Shown here piece after piece: positions 1 to 7,191 of a DNA stretch of 15,474 nucleotides; positions within the stretch are counted from its first letter, which is position 1; every line of letters begins with the position of its first letter. The position numbers were made by a program, and so were the translations under genes. Under the pieces are notes generated by a model, which saw nothing but the letters and a program-made list of their open reading frames with translations, did no database searches and was not told where the DNA came from. The DNA comes from Phycisphaerae bacterium (GTDB lineage Bacteria > Planctomycetota > Phycisphaerae > SM23-33): the NCBI GenBank assembly GCA_030628445.1, contig DAOVQV010000005.1:1-15474 (forward strand), read 5' to 3'.

Positions 1-89
1 CGACAGTTCACCTGGGGACCCACCTCGTTAATTGCGCGGATAAGTGTCCGACCATATCCGCCTATACCAACGATACCCAGTCGAATCAT
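1..89 (-). CDS. Partial NAD(P)-binding oxidoreductase, Gfo/Idh/MocA-like (N-terminus only)
   Basis: Only the first 29 codons lie in the window; the gene continues beyond position 1. The translation begins MIRLGIVGIGGYGRTLI, a beta strand followed by the glycine-rich turn GIGGYG of a Rossmann dinucleotide-binding fold. This opening is typical of Gfo/Idh/MocA sugar-type oxidoreductases, a family much expanded in planctomycetes. The ATG at 87-89 is preceded by a weak purine-rich GGAA about 8 nt upstream. The gene is divergent from pheA and has its own candidate promoter. Other Rossmann reductases could begin the same way, so the family is inferred and the substrate cannot be told. Confidence 0.65.
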   Translation of the reverse strand, partial: MIRLGIVGIGGYGRTLIRAINEVGPQVNC

Positions 90-115
90 CTTGCGATTCC
101 GCTGCTGCACTCGGT

Positions 116-129
116 GGCGCCGCGGCGCC
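116..129. repeat. 14-bp perfect GC-only palindrome
   Basis: The sequence GGCGCCGCGGCGCC is its own reverse complement. It lies in the predicted 5' leader of the minus-strand oxidoreductase, between its candidate -10 box and its start codon. It could be a dimeric protein-binding site or a short RNA hairpin. GC richness makes chance palindromes of this type more likely. Confidence 0.4.
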
Positions 130-153
130 TTTACACCCAACGCAGGTTAACCA

Positions 154-182
154 TCTATACCCGCGTACCGCCAAGGGTGCAA
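154..182 (-). promoter_or_regulatory. Candidate sigma70-type promoter for the oxidoreductase
   Basis: On the minus strand, TTGCAC (177-182) and TATAGA (154-159) are separated by exactly 17 bp. The -10 matches consensus at 4 of 6 positions and the -35 at 3 of 6. The implied start gives a leader of roughly 55 nt before the ATG at 89. Its -35 lies back to back with that of the pheA promoter. Confidence 0.4.
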
Positions 183-198
183 CGATCGCGTTTTCGCC

Positions 199-227
199 TT
201 GACCGGCGGGCCCACGGCGGGTACAAG
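199..227 (+). promoter_or_regulatory. Candidate sigma70-type promoter for the pheA operon
   Basis: TTGACC (199-204, 5 of 6 to consensus) and TACAAG (222-227, 4 of 6) are separated by 17 bp. Transcription would start near 234, about 60 nt before the pheA ATG at 294. This is the best-matching promoter in the divergent intergenic region and would drive the closely packed gene run that follows. Confidence 0.5.
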
Positions 228-293
228 GGTTTTCCATTTTCGTACGGGGCATGGGCCAGAATGTTCTGTGCCCGCGCTGCGGTGAGGTGTGGT

Positions 294-1391
294 ATGGGAA
301 GCGAGAAGAATACCAACAAACCCAAGCTGGAAACGCTTCGCCGACAGATCGACCGGCTCGATGAGCAGATCGTCGAGCTTCTTAACAAGCGTGCCGAGGT
401 CGTTGTGAAGATCGGCAAGGCCAAGCATCTTGACGGTGGACCGATTTACGTTCCCGAGCGCGAGCACGCGGTGCTGAACAGAATCACCGAGCTGAACCGC
501 GGGCCGCTGCACGATCAGTCGCTGCGCGCGATCTATCGGGAGTTGATGAGCGGGTCGTTCGCGTTGGAGAAGGCGCTTCGAGTTGGGTACTTGGGCCCGG
601 AGGGGAGCTTTTCCCACCTGGCCGCACAGAACAAGTTCGGCTCGTCCGTCGAATACCGGCCGCTCGCGGATATCCGCGCAGTCTTTGACGAGGTGGCCAG
701 ACGGCATTGCGACCTGGGCCTGGTGCCCGTGGAGCGCAACATCGGCGGGGGAGTAATCGATACGCTGGACTCGTTCATCGAGCACAACGTCCACATTTGT
801 GCGGAGATCATCACCCCGATCCACTTGAACCTGATGGCCCGATGCACGTTCGAGAAGATCAACGCCGTCGCGTCCAAACCGGAAGTCTTCGCCCAATGCC
901 GTGACTGGCTGACGACGAGTTTCAAGCATATAGACCTCATGCCGGTGGCCAGTTCGGCCAAGGCGGCGGAGATGGCGGCGTCCACCGAGGCCCTGGCGGC
1001 GATTGGATCTTCCTTGGCGGCCGAGCTGTATGGGCTTAACATCGTCTTCGCGAACATTGAGGACAACCCAAACAACATGACGCGATTCCTGGTGATCTCG
1101 AAGACGCCGACCAGTCGCAGTGGGCAGGACAAGACCGCGCTGATGTTCACCACCGCCCATAGGGCCGGCGCTCTGGTGGAAGTATTGAACGTCTTCGCTG
1201 ACAACGGTATAAACCTGACGAATATTGATACGCGCCCTTCCAAACGGCGCAACTGGGAGTATTACTTCTTCGTGGACGCAGAGGGCCACTTCGAGGACCC
1301 GAACTTCATAAAGGGTTTGGACGAGGCCAAAGCACATTGCGGCGAGTTGCACGTGCTGGGAAGCTTTCCCCGTGCTGAGGTCCCGGGCTAA
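294..1391 (+). CDS. pheA: Bifunctional chorismate mutase / prephenate dehydratase (P-protein)
   Basis: It converts chorismate to prephenate and then to phenylpyruvate, the committed steps to phenylalanine, in the cytoplasm. The 365-residue protein has three parts: an AroQ-type chorismate mutase (about 11-92, with LRRQIDRLDEQI, GKAK at 41-44 and RE at 56-57), a prephenate dehydratase domain (about 96-270, with GPEGSFSH and the catalytic NMTRF at 261-265), and an ACT domain (about 282-358, with GALVEVL and the ESRP-like IDTRPSKRRNWEY) for Phe feedback. The frame is open further upstream, but ATG 294 has GGTGAGG 6 nt before it and places the mutase at the usual distance from the N-terminus. One oddity is that the dehydratase motif usually reading PxENS reads VPVERN here (residues 145-149). 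The gene is the first of the operon, 32 nt before tpiA. Confidence 0.93.
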   Translation: MGSEKNTNKPKLETLRRQIDRLDEQIVELLNKRAEVVVKIGKAKHLDGGPIYVPEREHAVLNRITELNRGPLHDQSLRAIYRELMSGSFALEKALRVGYLGPEGSFSHLAAQNKFGSSVEYRPLADIRAVFDEVARRHCDLGLVPVERNIGGGVIDTLDSFIEHNVHICAEIITPIHLNLMARCTFEKINAVASKPEVFAQCRDWLTTSFKHIDLMPVASSAKAAEMAASTEALAAIGSSLAAELYGLNIVFANIEDNPNNMTRFLVISKTPTSRSGQDKTALMFTTAHRAGALVEVLNVFADNGINLTNIDTRPSKRRNWEYYFFVDAEGHFEDPNFIKGLDEAKAHCGELHVLGSFPRAEVPG

Positions 1392-1423
1392 GCTGGGATG
1401 CAAGCGGAGCTTGAGGAGCAAAG

Positions 1424-2182
1424 ATGTCTCGCAAGCTGTTCATAGCCGGAAACTGGAAAATGAATACATCCGCCGCCGACGCCGTGGCGCTGGCCGAGGC
1501 GCTCGTCTCATCCATTGGATTGGTCGAGGCCGTGGATCTGGCCGTTTGCCCGCCGTTCGTGTATCTCTCACCCGTGGGTGAGGCGCTTCGGGGCAGCAAG
1601 ATCACCCTCGGCGCCCAGGATGTCTTCTACGAAGACAAGGGCGCATTTACCGGTGAAGTATCGACGGATATGCTGATCGACGTGGGGGCGCGCTATGTGA
1701 TCGTCGGGCACAGCGAGCGGCGTCACGTCATCGGCGAGACGGATGAGACGATCAATCGCAAGCTTCGCAAGGCCCTGGAGGGTGGGCTGGCGCCGATCTT
1801 CTGCGTGGGCGAGCTGCTCGAGCAGCGGGAGGCGTCTGAGACGCTGGAGGTGGTGACCCGACAGGTGAAGATTGGGCTGGAAGGGGTCTCGCAGGCGGAC
1901 GTGACCGGCGTGACCATTGCCTACGAGCCCGTCTGGGCCATCGGTACGGGCCTCACGGCGACGCCCGATCAGGCCCAGGAAGTCCACGCCATGATACGAG
2001 AACTGCTTACCGGGATGTATGATCGGTCCGTCGCCGAGAAGGTGCGAATCCAGTATGGCGGCTCGGTCAAGCCCACCAACGCCGCCGAGCTGCTCGAGGC
2101 GCCTGATATTGACGGTGCGCTGGTGGGTGGAGCTTCGTTGAAGGCGAGCGATTTTGCTCAAATCGTAAAGGCCGGAATGTAA
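1424..2182 (+). CDS. tpiA: Triosephosphate isomerase
   Basis: It interconverts dihydroxyacetone phosphate and glyceraldehyde 3-phosphate in glycolysis and gluconeogenesis. The 252 residues match the usual family length. All hallmarks are present: GNWKMN with catalytic Lys12, VGHSERR with His96, AYEPVWAIGTG with catalytic Glu168 and the flexible loop 6, and the phosphate-binding YGGSVKP (211-217) and GALVGGASL (231-239). GAGGAG lies 5 nt before the ATG. secG follows 28 nt downstream, a tpiA-secG neighbourhood also seen in other bacteria. Confidence 0.97.
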   Translation: MSRKLFIAGNWKMNTSAADAVALAEALVSSIGLVEAVDLAVCPPFVYLSPVGEALRGSKITLGAQDVFYEDKGAFTGEVSTDMLIDVGARYVIVGHSERRHVIGETDETINRKLRKALEGGLAPIFCVGELLEQREASETLEVVTRQVKIGLEGVSQADVTGVTIAYEPVWAIGTGLTATPDQAQEVHAMIRELLTGMYDRSVAEKVRIQYGGSVKPTNAAELLEAPDIDGALVGGASLKASDFAQIVKAGM

Positions 2183-2210
2183 GAACCAAGCAAGAGGCGA
2201 GAGAACGAAC

Positions 2211-2795
2211 ATGGCCAGTTTTATACCAGGTTTCCTAGCGGCTTTGTTTGCGGTCATCTGTATCCTGCTGATTATCGTCGTGCTATTGCAGAAGGGCCGC
2301 GGCGGCGGCCTCGGTGCGGCGTTCGGTGGGGCGGGCAGCAGCGCTTTTGGGACGCGAACGGGCGACGTGTTTACGTGGGTGACGATCGTGCTGACCTCGC
2401 TGTTTCTGGTCCTGGCGATTGTCACGACCATCGCCCACCGCAGGCCCGGCGGGACGACGGCGACGCCTCAGTTCAACCCGCCCGCTAGGCCGATCGAAGG
2501 CCCAATCCCCGTCAGAATCACCTGCCGGACCAGCGGGGCGACCATCCGCTTTACAATGGACGGTTCCGAACCCGCCGAGGACAGCAAGCACTATGATAAC
2601 AAGCCCCTGACAATTCAGCCGGGCCAGACGATCAAAGCTAGGGCCTCCCGCCCCGGGTGGGACGACAGTCAGGTCGCGGCGGCCCATTATCCTCCCTTGG
2701 ATGCTGTACTGGAGGATATAGAGAAGATGACCGAACCGGCCGCCGCGTCAGCTCCCGCTGCTGCGGGTGAGACTACCCCAAGCCAGGCTGACTGA
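2211..2795 (+). CDS. secG: SecG translocon subunit with a C-terminal CHB_HEX-like domain
   Basis: SecG is the small accessory membrane subunit of the SecYEG protein-export channel. Residues 1-77 are a typical SecG: a first membrane helix (about 5-26), the cytoplasmic loop with LLQKGRGGGLGAAFGG and SSAFGTR, and a second helix (about 53-75). Most SecG proteins end soon after, at roughly 75-120 residues; this one has 194. Residues about 95-162 contain TIRFTMDGSEP, a Y-x-x-KPLTI segment and IKARASRPGWDDS. This pattern matches the beta-sandwich called CHB_HEX_C (chitobiase/beta-hexosaminidase C-terminal type). A low-complexity Ala/Pro-rich tail (about 172-194) follows. With SecG's known topology, the added domain would lie outside the cytoplasmic membrane. 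The SecG part is certain; the domain assignment rests on motif reading only. There is no frameshift or internal stop. Confidence 0.9.
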   Translation: MASFIPGFLAALFAVICILLIIVVLLQKGRGGGLGAAFGGAGSSAFGTRTGDVFTWVTIVLTSLFLVLAIVTTIAHRRPGGTTATPQFNPPARPIEGPIPVRITCRTSGATIRFTMDGSEPAEDSKHYDNKPLTIQPGQTIKARASRPGWDDSQVAAAHYPPLDAVLEDIEKMTEPAAASAPAAAGETTPSQAD

Positions 2796-2813
2796 AATGA
2801 GTAAGGAAACAAC

Positions 2814-3695
2814 ATGCTGCGTTCAATGACGGGATTCGGACAGGCCAGCGGCGAGGTCGACGGTGCGCAATACTCGATCGAGATCAGGTCGGTCAACAAC
2901 CGGTACTGCAAGTGCGTCCTGAGACTGCCCGAAATCTGCTCTCCTGCCGAGCCACAGATCGAGAAGATCCTGCGGTCGCGCCTCCGGCGGGGAATGATAA
3001 CCGTCACGGTCAAGCTCACCTTCACCTCCCAGCAGGCCTATCGAATCAATACCGATGTGCTATCGGGTTACATCGAGCAACTGCGTCCGCTGGAGGTCGA
3101 CGCCAATCCGCTCATGCGCATCGACTTGGGTTCGCTGCTCCAATTGCCCGGCGCCTGTGCGCCCAGCGCAGCAGAAAGCATCTTTCACCAAACGCGAGAA
3201 GGGCTGCTGAATTTGGCCGAACAGGCAATCGATCAGCTTACCCAGATGCGCCAGCTGGAGGGGGGGACAATTGAGGCGGACCTGACCGAGAACATCAACC
3301 AGATCCGCCAGAAGCTCGGCGGAATCGTCGAACGGGCGCCCCAGGTGGTCCAGAGTTACCAGGAGCGGCTCGTGACGCGTGTCCGGGAGCTGGTCAACTC
3401 GACCGACGTGGTCGTCGACGCCGAGGTCCTGGCCCGTGAGGTTGCGATCTTTGCCGATCGCTGCGACATCGCCGAAGAGACCACACGCTTAAATGCGCAC
3501 CTGGATCACCTTGAACAAGCTATCGCAACCGCCACCGACCCGGTTGGGCGCAAGCTCGATTTCATCGCCCAGGAGATGCTCCGGGAGGCCAACACGATCG
3601 CCGCCAAGGCCAACGATACCCAAATCGGCCAGACGGTGGTGGAGATAAAGACCGCAATCGACCGCATCAAGGAACAGGTGCAAAACGTTGAGTGA
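2814..3695 (+). CDS. yicC: YicC/YloC family endoribonuclease
   Basis: This is a 293-residue member of the YicC family, whose E. coli member is an endoribonuclease implicated in sRNA turnover. The N-terminal YicC domain begins with LRSMTGFG and carries EIRSVNNRYCKCVLRLPE. The C-terminal DUF1732 region holds the most conserved block: ADRCDIAEETTRLNAHL, then VGRKLDFIAQEMLREANTIAAK, and a VVEIKTAIDRIKEQVQNVE end. Full length is as expected. AAGGA lies 6 nt before the ATG. It sits directly before gmk and rpoZ, the conserved order yicC-gmk-rpoZ-coaBC of many bacteria. Its TGA overlaps a GTG (3692) that is an alternative but unlikely gmk start. Confidence 0.93.
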   Translation: MLRSMTGFGQASGEVDGAQYSIEIRSVNNRYCKCVLRLPEICSPAEPQIEKILRSRLRRGMITVTVKLTFTSQQAYRINTDVLSGYIEQLRPLEVDANPLMRIDLGSLLQLPGACAPSAAESIFHQTREGLLNLAEQAIDQLTQMRQLEGGTIEADLTENINQIRQKLGGIVERAPQVVQSYQERLVTRVRELVNSTDVVVDAEVLAREVAIFADRCDIAEETTRLNAHLDHLEQAIATATDPVGRKLDFIAQEMLREANTIAAKANDTQIGQTVVEIKTAIDRIKEQVQNVE

Positions 3696-3766
3696 CCCGG
3701 CGCACTGTGTTGGTGCTGCGGCCGATGAGAATCGTTTTGAATCGGTGCTCAACCTGGAAGGCTCCT

Positions 3767-4333
3767 ATGGGTGGTGAGGGCAGAGTGATAGTGGTTTCCG
3801 GGCCGTCCGGGGTGGGTAAGAGCACCATTGTTCAGCAAGTTCTGCGCCGCACCGGGGCGGGGTTCGGCGTCTCGGCGACAACCCGCCGCCCGCGTGCGCA
3901 CGAAACCAACGGCCGGGATTACCGTTTTACCGACCGCCGGAGCTTTGAGCAGATGGTCGCCCGCGACGAACTGCTGGAATGGGCGGAGGTGTTCGGCGAG
4001 CTGTATGGAACCCCGGCCCGCCTTGTCCGCGACACGCTGAAGACCGGGCGACCGGTCATCCTGGATATAGACGTCCAGGGCGCAATGCAGGTGCACCAGA
4101 AGATGCCCAACGCAGTCTTCGTGCTGATAGAAGCCCCAAGCGACGAAGCGTTGGCTGAACGTCTTGGGCGCCGGGGCAGCGAGACAGATGCGTCGTTCGC
4201 CCAGCGGCTCGCCGAGGCGAAAAAGGAAACAGCTGCCGCCCTCAGCAGCGGCGTGTACAATTATCGTGTGGTCAACGACGACCTGGAGGCGGCGATCGAG
4301 CAGGTCGTCCAAATTGTCAACAAGGAGCGCTGA
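3767..4333 (+). CDS. gmk: Guanylate kinase
   Basis: It phosphorylates GMP to GDP with ATP, in guanine nucleotide synthesis. The P-loop GPSGVGKST lies near the N-terminus (about residues 12-20). It is followed by TTRRPRAHETNGRDYRF (GMP binding), LLEWAEVFGELYGTP, the ILDIDVQGAMQV segment, a lid with RLGRRGSE, and a C-terminal YNYRVVNDDLE. The open frame extends upstream to GTG 3692, overlapping the yicC stop. ATG 3767 is chosen because GGAAGG ends 5 nt before it and because it puts the first beta strand right after the start, as in the family. This gives 188 residues, slightly short of the common 200-210. rpoZ follows after 5 nt. Confidence 0.94.
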   Translation: MGGEGRVIVVSGPSGVGKSTIVQQVLRRTGAGFGVSATTRRPRAHETNGRDYRFTDRRSFEQMVARDELLEWAEVFGELYGTPARLVRDTLKTGRPVILDIDVQGAMQVHQKMPNAVFVLIEAPSDEALAERLGRRGSETDASFAQRLAEAKKETAAALSSGVYNYRVVNDDLEAAIEQVVQIVNKER

Positions 4334-4338
4334 AACGG

Positions 4339-4572
4339 ATGATCGAGGCACTGAAGAACGAGGACATCGTGGACAAGGTGGGGGGTAGGTTTAAATTGGC
4401 CGTGCTGATCCAAAAGCGGATGCTCGAGTTGATGCAGGGAGCACGGCCCCTTGTTGAAAGAAAAAAGGGCGTGACGGATATGGAATTGGCGATCCAGGAG
4501 ATACTGGAAGATAAGATCGCCATTGATTACGAAAAATCCGACATCCCGACGCCGGAAGAGTTACTGGACTAG
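4339..4572 (+). CDS. rpoZ: RNA polymerase omega subunit
   Basis: Omega is the small subunit that helps assemble and stabilise beta' in RNA polymerase. The 77-residue product has the family core: EDIVDKVGGRFKLAVLIQKR, then ELMQGARPLVE, then MELAIQEILEDKI. This is comparable to the 70-90 residues of other omegas. AAGGAG (4322-4327) lies inside the end of gmk, 11 nt before the ATG, so translation is probably coupled to gmk. Position between gmk and coaC is the classical context and supports the call despite the short length. Confidence 0.9.
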   Translation: MIEALKNEDIVDKVGGRFKLAVLIQKRMLELMQGARPLVERKKGVTDMELAIQEILEDKIAIDYEKSDIPTPEELLD

Positions 4573-4607
4573 TTGGGCCCCGGCTGGGCGGGCGCCTCCG
4601 GAGCACT

Positions 4608-5216
4608 ATGGCGAGGCAAGAAGACAATCCGCTGAAGGGCTATGAGGTGTTGCTGTGCGTCACCGGCGGGATCGCCTGTTACAAGGCGGCCGACGTCACC
4701 AGTAAGCTCGTCCAGGCCGCCGCGGGCGTCTCGGTCGCCATGACCGAAGCGGCCACGCGGTTCGTCGCGCCCTTGACGTTCCAGACGCTCACTGGGCGGG
4801 CGGTCTATACGTCGCTGTGGGAATCCACTGAGCGTCACAGCTGGCGGCACATATCGCTGACGGACGCAGCCGATCTGATGCTGATAGCGCCGGCGACGGC
4901 GAATATCATCGCAAAAATGGCCGCCGGTATCGCCGATGAGCTTGTCTCGACGCTGGCCCTTGCGGCCGGCGGGGCATGCAAAATCCTGCTTGCCCCGGCG
5001 ATGAACGAGCGCATGTGGGAGGCCCCGCCGACGAAAGCAAACATCAAGAAGCTCAACCGCTGGGGCGTCCACATCGTCGGGCCCGTGCGCGGGTATCTGG
5101 CGTGCGGCGTTGCGGGTCAGGGACGTCTGGCCGAACCCGACGCGATCCTCGCCAAAGCCACCGAGCTTCTCCTGTCAGATCCGCCCAAGGGCCGCGTGGT
5201 CGATCAGAGCACTTAA
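4608..5216 (+). CDS. coaC: Phosphopantothenoylcysteine decarboxylase, stand-alone CoaC
   Basis: This flavoprotein decarboxylates 4'-phosphopantothenoylcysteine to 4'-phosphopantetheine in CoA synthesis. Visible features are the flavin-binding VTGGIACYKA near residues 18-27, the catalytic His81 in HISLTDAADL, the IAPATAN motif (93-99), the PAMNERMW substrate motif (130-137) and the catalytic Cys166 in LACGVAGQGRLAEP. The 202-residue protein ends after this domain. The CoaB activity usually fused to it is a separate gene starting 43 nt downstream in another frame. Both proteins have proper ends, so this is a true split, not a broken coaBC. Confidence 0.93.
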   Translation: MARQEDNPLKGYEVLLCVTGGIACYKAADVTSKLVQAAAGVSVAMTEAATRFVAPLTFQTLTGRAVYTSLWESTERHSWRHISLTDAADLMLIAPATANIIAKMAAGIADELVSTLALAAGGACKILLAPAMNERMWEAPPTKANIKKLNRWGVHIVGPVRGYLACGVAGQGRLAEPDAILAKATELLLSDPPKGRVVDQST

Positions 5217-5259
5217 CGCTGGAGTTTACCCACCGGGGATTGTGGGGTAGGTTATTGAT

Positions 5260-5901
5260 ATGCGTATTCTCGTCACAGCCGGACCCACACGCCAGTACAT
5301 CGACCCTGTGCGTTTCATCACCAACGCCTCCAGCGGACGGATGGGGTACGCCGTCGCTGCCGCCGCTGCCTGCGCGGGCCACGACGTAACGCTGCTTACC
5401 GGTCCGGTCTCGCTCGCCCCTCCGGACGGTTGTCGCCTTGTGCGGTTCGTGACGGTTGCGGAACTTACTGAGGGACTCGAGGAGCACTTCCCGGCGTGCG
5501 ACGCGCTGGTGATGGCTGCGGCGGTGGGAGATTTCCGCCCGGCCCGGCAGCGGGACCAGAAGCTGCGCCGCTGTGATGGTCCGGTCGAGATCCGCCTCTT
5601 ACCCACGCAGGATGTCCTGGCGACGGTTACCGGTACCAAGCGGGCCCATCAGCTGATCGTCGCATTCACCGTCGAAGAGGGGCCGGATGACAAAATAGAG
5701 GTCGGCGCTCGGGTGAAGCTTAAGGCGAAGGGCGCGGATTACATCGTCGCAAACACGCCGGATGCGATGGGCGCCGACAAGAGCCGCGCCGCGGTCCTCT
5801 CGGCGACGGACGTTGTGCTTCCCTGGGCGGTCAGGACAAAAGAACAACTGGCCGAACAGATCGTCCGTCTTCTGAGCAGCCCACGAGGCCAGGCGAGCTA
5901 G
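5260..5901 (+). CDS. coaB: Phosphopantothenate-cysteine ligase, stand-alone CoaB
   Basis: It ligates 4'-phosphopantothenate to cysteine using a nucleotide triphosphate, the step before CoaC. The protein (213 residues) starts directly with the conserved RILVTAGPT followed by IDPVRFITNASSGRMG. AAAVGDFRP lies at 86-94 and the nucleotide/Lys motif KLKAKGADYIVANT at about 153-166. Compared with fused CoaBC, the canonical VGFAxET segment is altered to VAFTVEE (134-140) and the KIKK-like loop reads QKLRR. Both look like divergence rather than loss. A weak GGGGTAGG element precedes the ATG. It is 43 nt after coaC and very probably co-transcribed. Confidence 0.92.
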   Translation: MRILVTAGPTRQYIDPVRFITNASSGRMGYAVAAAAACAGHDVTLLTGPVSLAPPDGCRLVRFVTVAELTEGLEEHFPACDALVMAAAVGDFRPARQRDQKLRRCDGPVEIRLLPTQDVLATVTGTKRAHQLIVAFTVEEGPDDKIEVGARVKLKAKGADYIVANTPDAMGADKSRAAVLSATDVVLPWAVRTKEQLAEQIVRLLSSPRGQAS

Positions 5902-5939
5902 CATGGTCAACCGCACGCTCGTCGCTATTGGGTGAGGTG

Positions 5940-7025
5940 ATGCAGATCGCAGTCGATAAATGCTTGGACGATCTGTCGCGGCGGATCGACGAGCAGCAGG
6001 AACAGGCCAATCTCACCGAGTGGATCTCTTTTCTGAACGACGGTTGGAGGGGGGAGACCTTCTCGCCCACGCCGCGCAAAGCGGCCCCGACGCAGGTTCA
6101 CTGGCCGCAAGTCACGGTCAATGAGGCGATCGCGGATTTCGATTCAATGCTGTTGCAGCAGTTCAAGACCTGCTCGGACGTTCTGGGCGCCGGTGGGACG
6201 AACCGGCTCTGCGTTCGTTGCAATTACGGGACTGCGATCCTCCCTTCGTTGTTCGGGTGCGAGACCTTTTCCCTGTCTCACGACGCCAACACTTTGCCCA
6301 CCTCGAAATCTCTGGGCGGACGCGACAGGATACGAGCGGCGGTCGACGCCGGCGTCCCGGATATCCGCGGCGGGATCGGCGGGCGAGTGTTTGAGACGGC
6401 CCGGCGGTTCGCCGAAGTCTTCGATAAACACCCGGTCATCGCCCGCAACGTCGCACTCTATCATCCGGACGTGCAGGGACCGATCGACGCGGCGGAAGTC
6501 ATCTGGGGGTCCGATATGTTCTACGCCTTCTACGACGATCCTGATCTGCTGCGGCGACTGATGGAGTTGGTGACCGCCACGTACATCGCATTCATGCGCC
6601 GCTGGTATGAGCTGGTCCCGCCGGGCGGGGAATACTCGACGCATTGGGGATTCCTGCATTCCGGGAAGTTAGTGATCCGCAACGATTCGCTGATGAATCT
6701 GTCGCCGGAGATTTACACTGATTACGTGCGCCCGCTGGATCAGCGGGTCTTTGATGAGTTCGGCGGCGCCGGTGTGATTCATTTCTGCGGCCGCGGGGAC
6801 CATTACATCGAGCAGATGTCCCAGATGCGGGGCCTGACGGGGATTAACATGTCCGAGCCGCATCTGAATGACATGCAGGTGATCTACCGCAACACCGTCG
6901 ATAAGGGAATCAAGATCCTGGGGCTCGACCGGCGGGTGGCTGAGACGGCCGGTCGTCCGTTGCGAGGGCAGGTGCATGTCTGCGACGCAAGCGGCCAGGT
7001 GTTCTCCCACCGCCCGTCAACATAA
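5940..7025 (+). CDS. URO-D family protein, probable Zn-dependent corrinoid-type methyltransferase
   Basis: This 361-residue cytosolic protein has the C-terminal pattern of the uroporphyrinogen decarboxylase / methylcobamide methyltransferase superfamily: LMNLSPEIYTDYVRPLDQRV followed by VIHFCGRGDHYI. It lacks the N-terminal RQAGR motif of true HemE, so haem synthesis is unlikely. His281-x-Cys283, with a possible third ligand Cys348, resembles the H-x-C-Xn-C zinc site of MtaA/MtbA/CmuA-type methyltransferases. Similar proteins are common in Planctomycetes and Lentisphaerae and mostly uncharacterised. ATG 5940 directly follows GGTGAGG with very short spacing (2 nt). An in-frame TTG at 5928 is an alternative with no ribosome site. 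It follows coaB by 38 nt and is the last gene of the run. The substrate is unknown. Confidence 0.8.
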   Translation: MQIAVDKCLDDLSRRIDEQQEQANLTEWISFLNDGWRGETFSPTPRKAAPTQVHWPQVTVNEAIADFDSMLLQQFKTCSDVLGAGGTNRLCVRCNYGTAILPSLFGCETFSLSHDANTLPTSKSLGGRDRIRAAVDAGVPDIRGGIGGRVFETARRFAEVFDKHPVIARNVALYHPDVQGPIDAAEVIWGSDMFYAFYDDPDLLRRLMELVTATYIAFMRRWYELVPPGGEYSTHWGFLHSGKLVIRNDSLMNLSPEIYTDYVRPLDQRVFDEFGGAGVIHFCGRGDHYIEQMSQMRGLTGINMSEPHLNDMQVIYRNTVDKGIKILGLDRRVAETAGRPLRGQVHVCDASGQVFSHRPST

Positions 7026-7154
7026 GGCAGGCCGGCAACAGCACATAGGCGTCTGTTACGCGTGGTGTATTTCCCCTCCAGCAAACCCCACTACCGGGCC
7101 GATAAATCTACCAGGACCATAACGAGGTTGAAGGCAGTGCCCCAAGGGCCGTGA

Positions 7155-7184
7155 TTGACCTGTGTGCGCGAACGGTTCCAACAT
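7155..7184 (+). promoter_or_regulatory. Weak candidate promoter for ftsK
   Basis: TTGACC (7155-7160, 5 of 6) is followed after 18 bp by CAACAT (7179-7184, 3 of 6). It lies in the 200-nt gap between the URO-D gene and ftsK, where a separate promoter is expected. The rest of the gap (7026-7154) holds no gene and no convincing terminator. Confidence 0.28.
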
Positions 7185-7191
7185 CTGGGCT

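Noticed and set aside
147..1421. 424-codon open frame on the minus strand opposite pheA
   Set aside because: It is an antisense shadow of a high-GC gene. The product has no recognisable motif and the plus strand carries a complete three-domain P-protein.
1568..2431. 287-codon minus-strand frame across tpiA and the start of secG
   Set aside because: It overlaps two certain genes, lacks a ribosome site, and its product is Arg/Pro-rich without family features.
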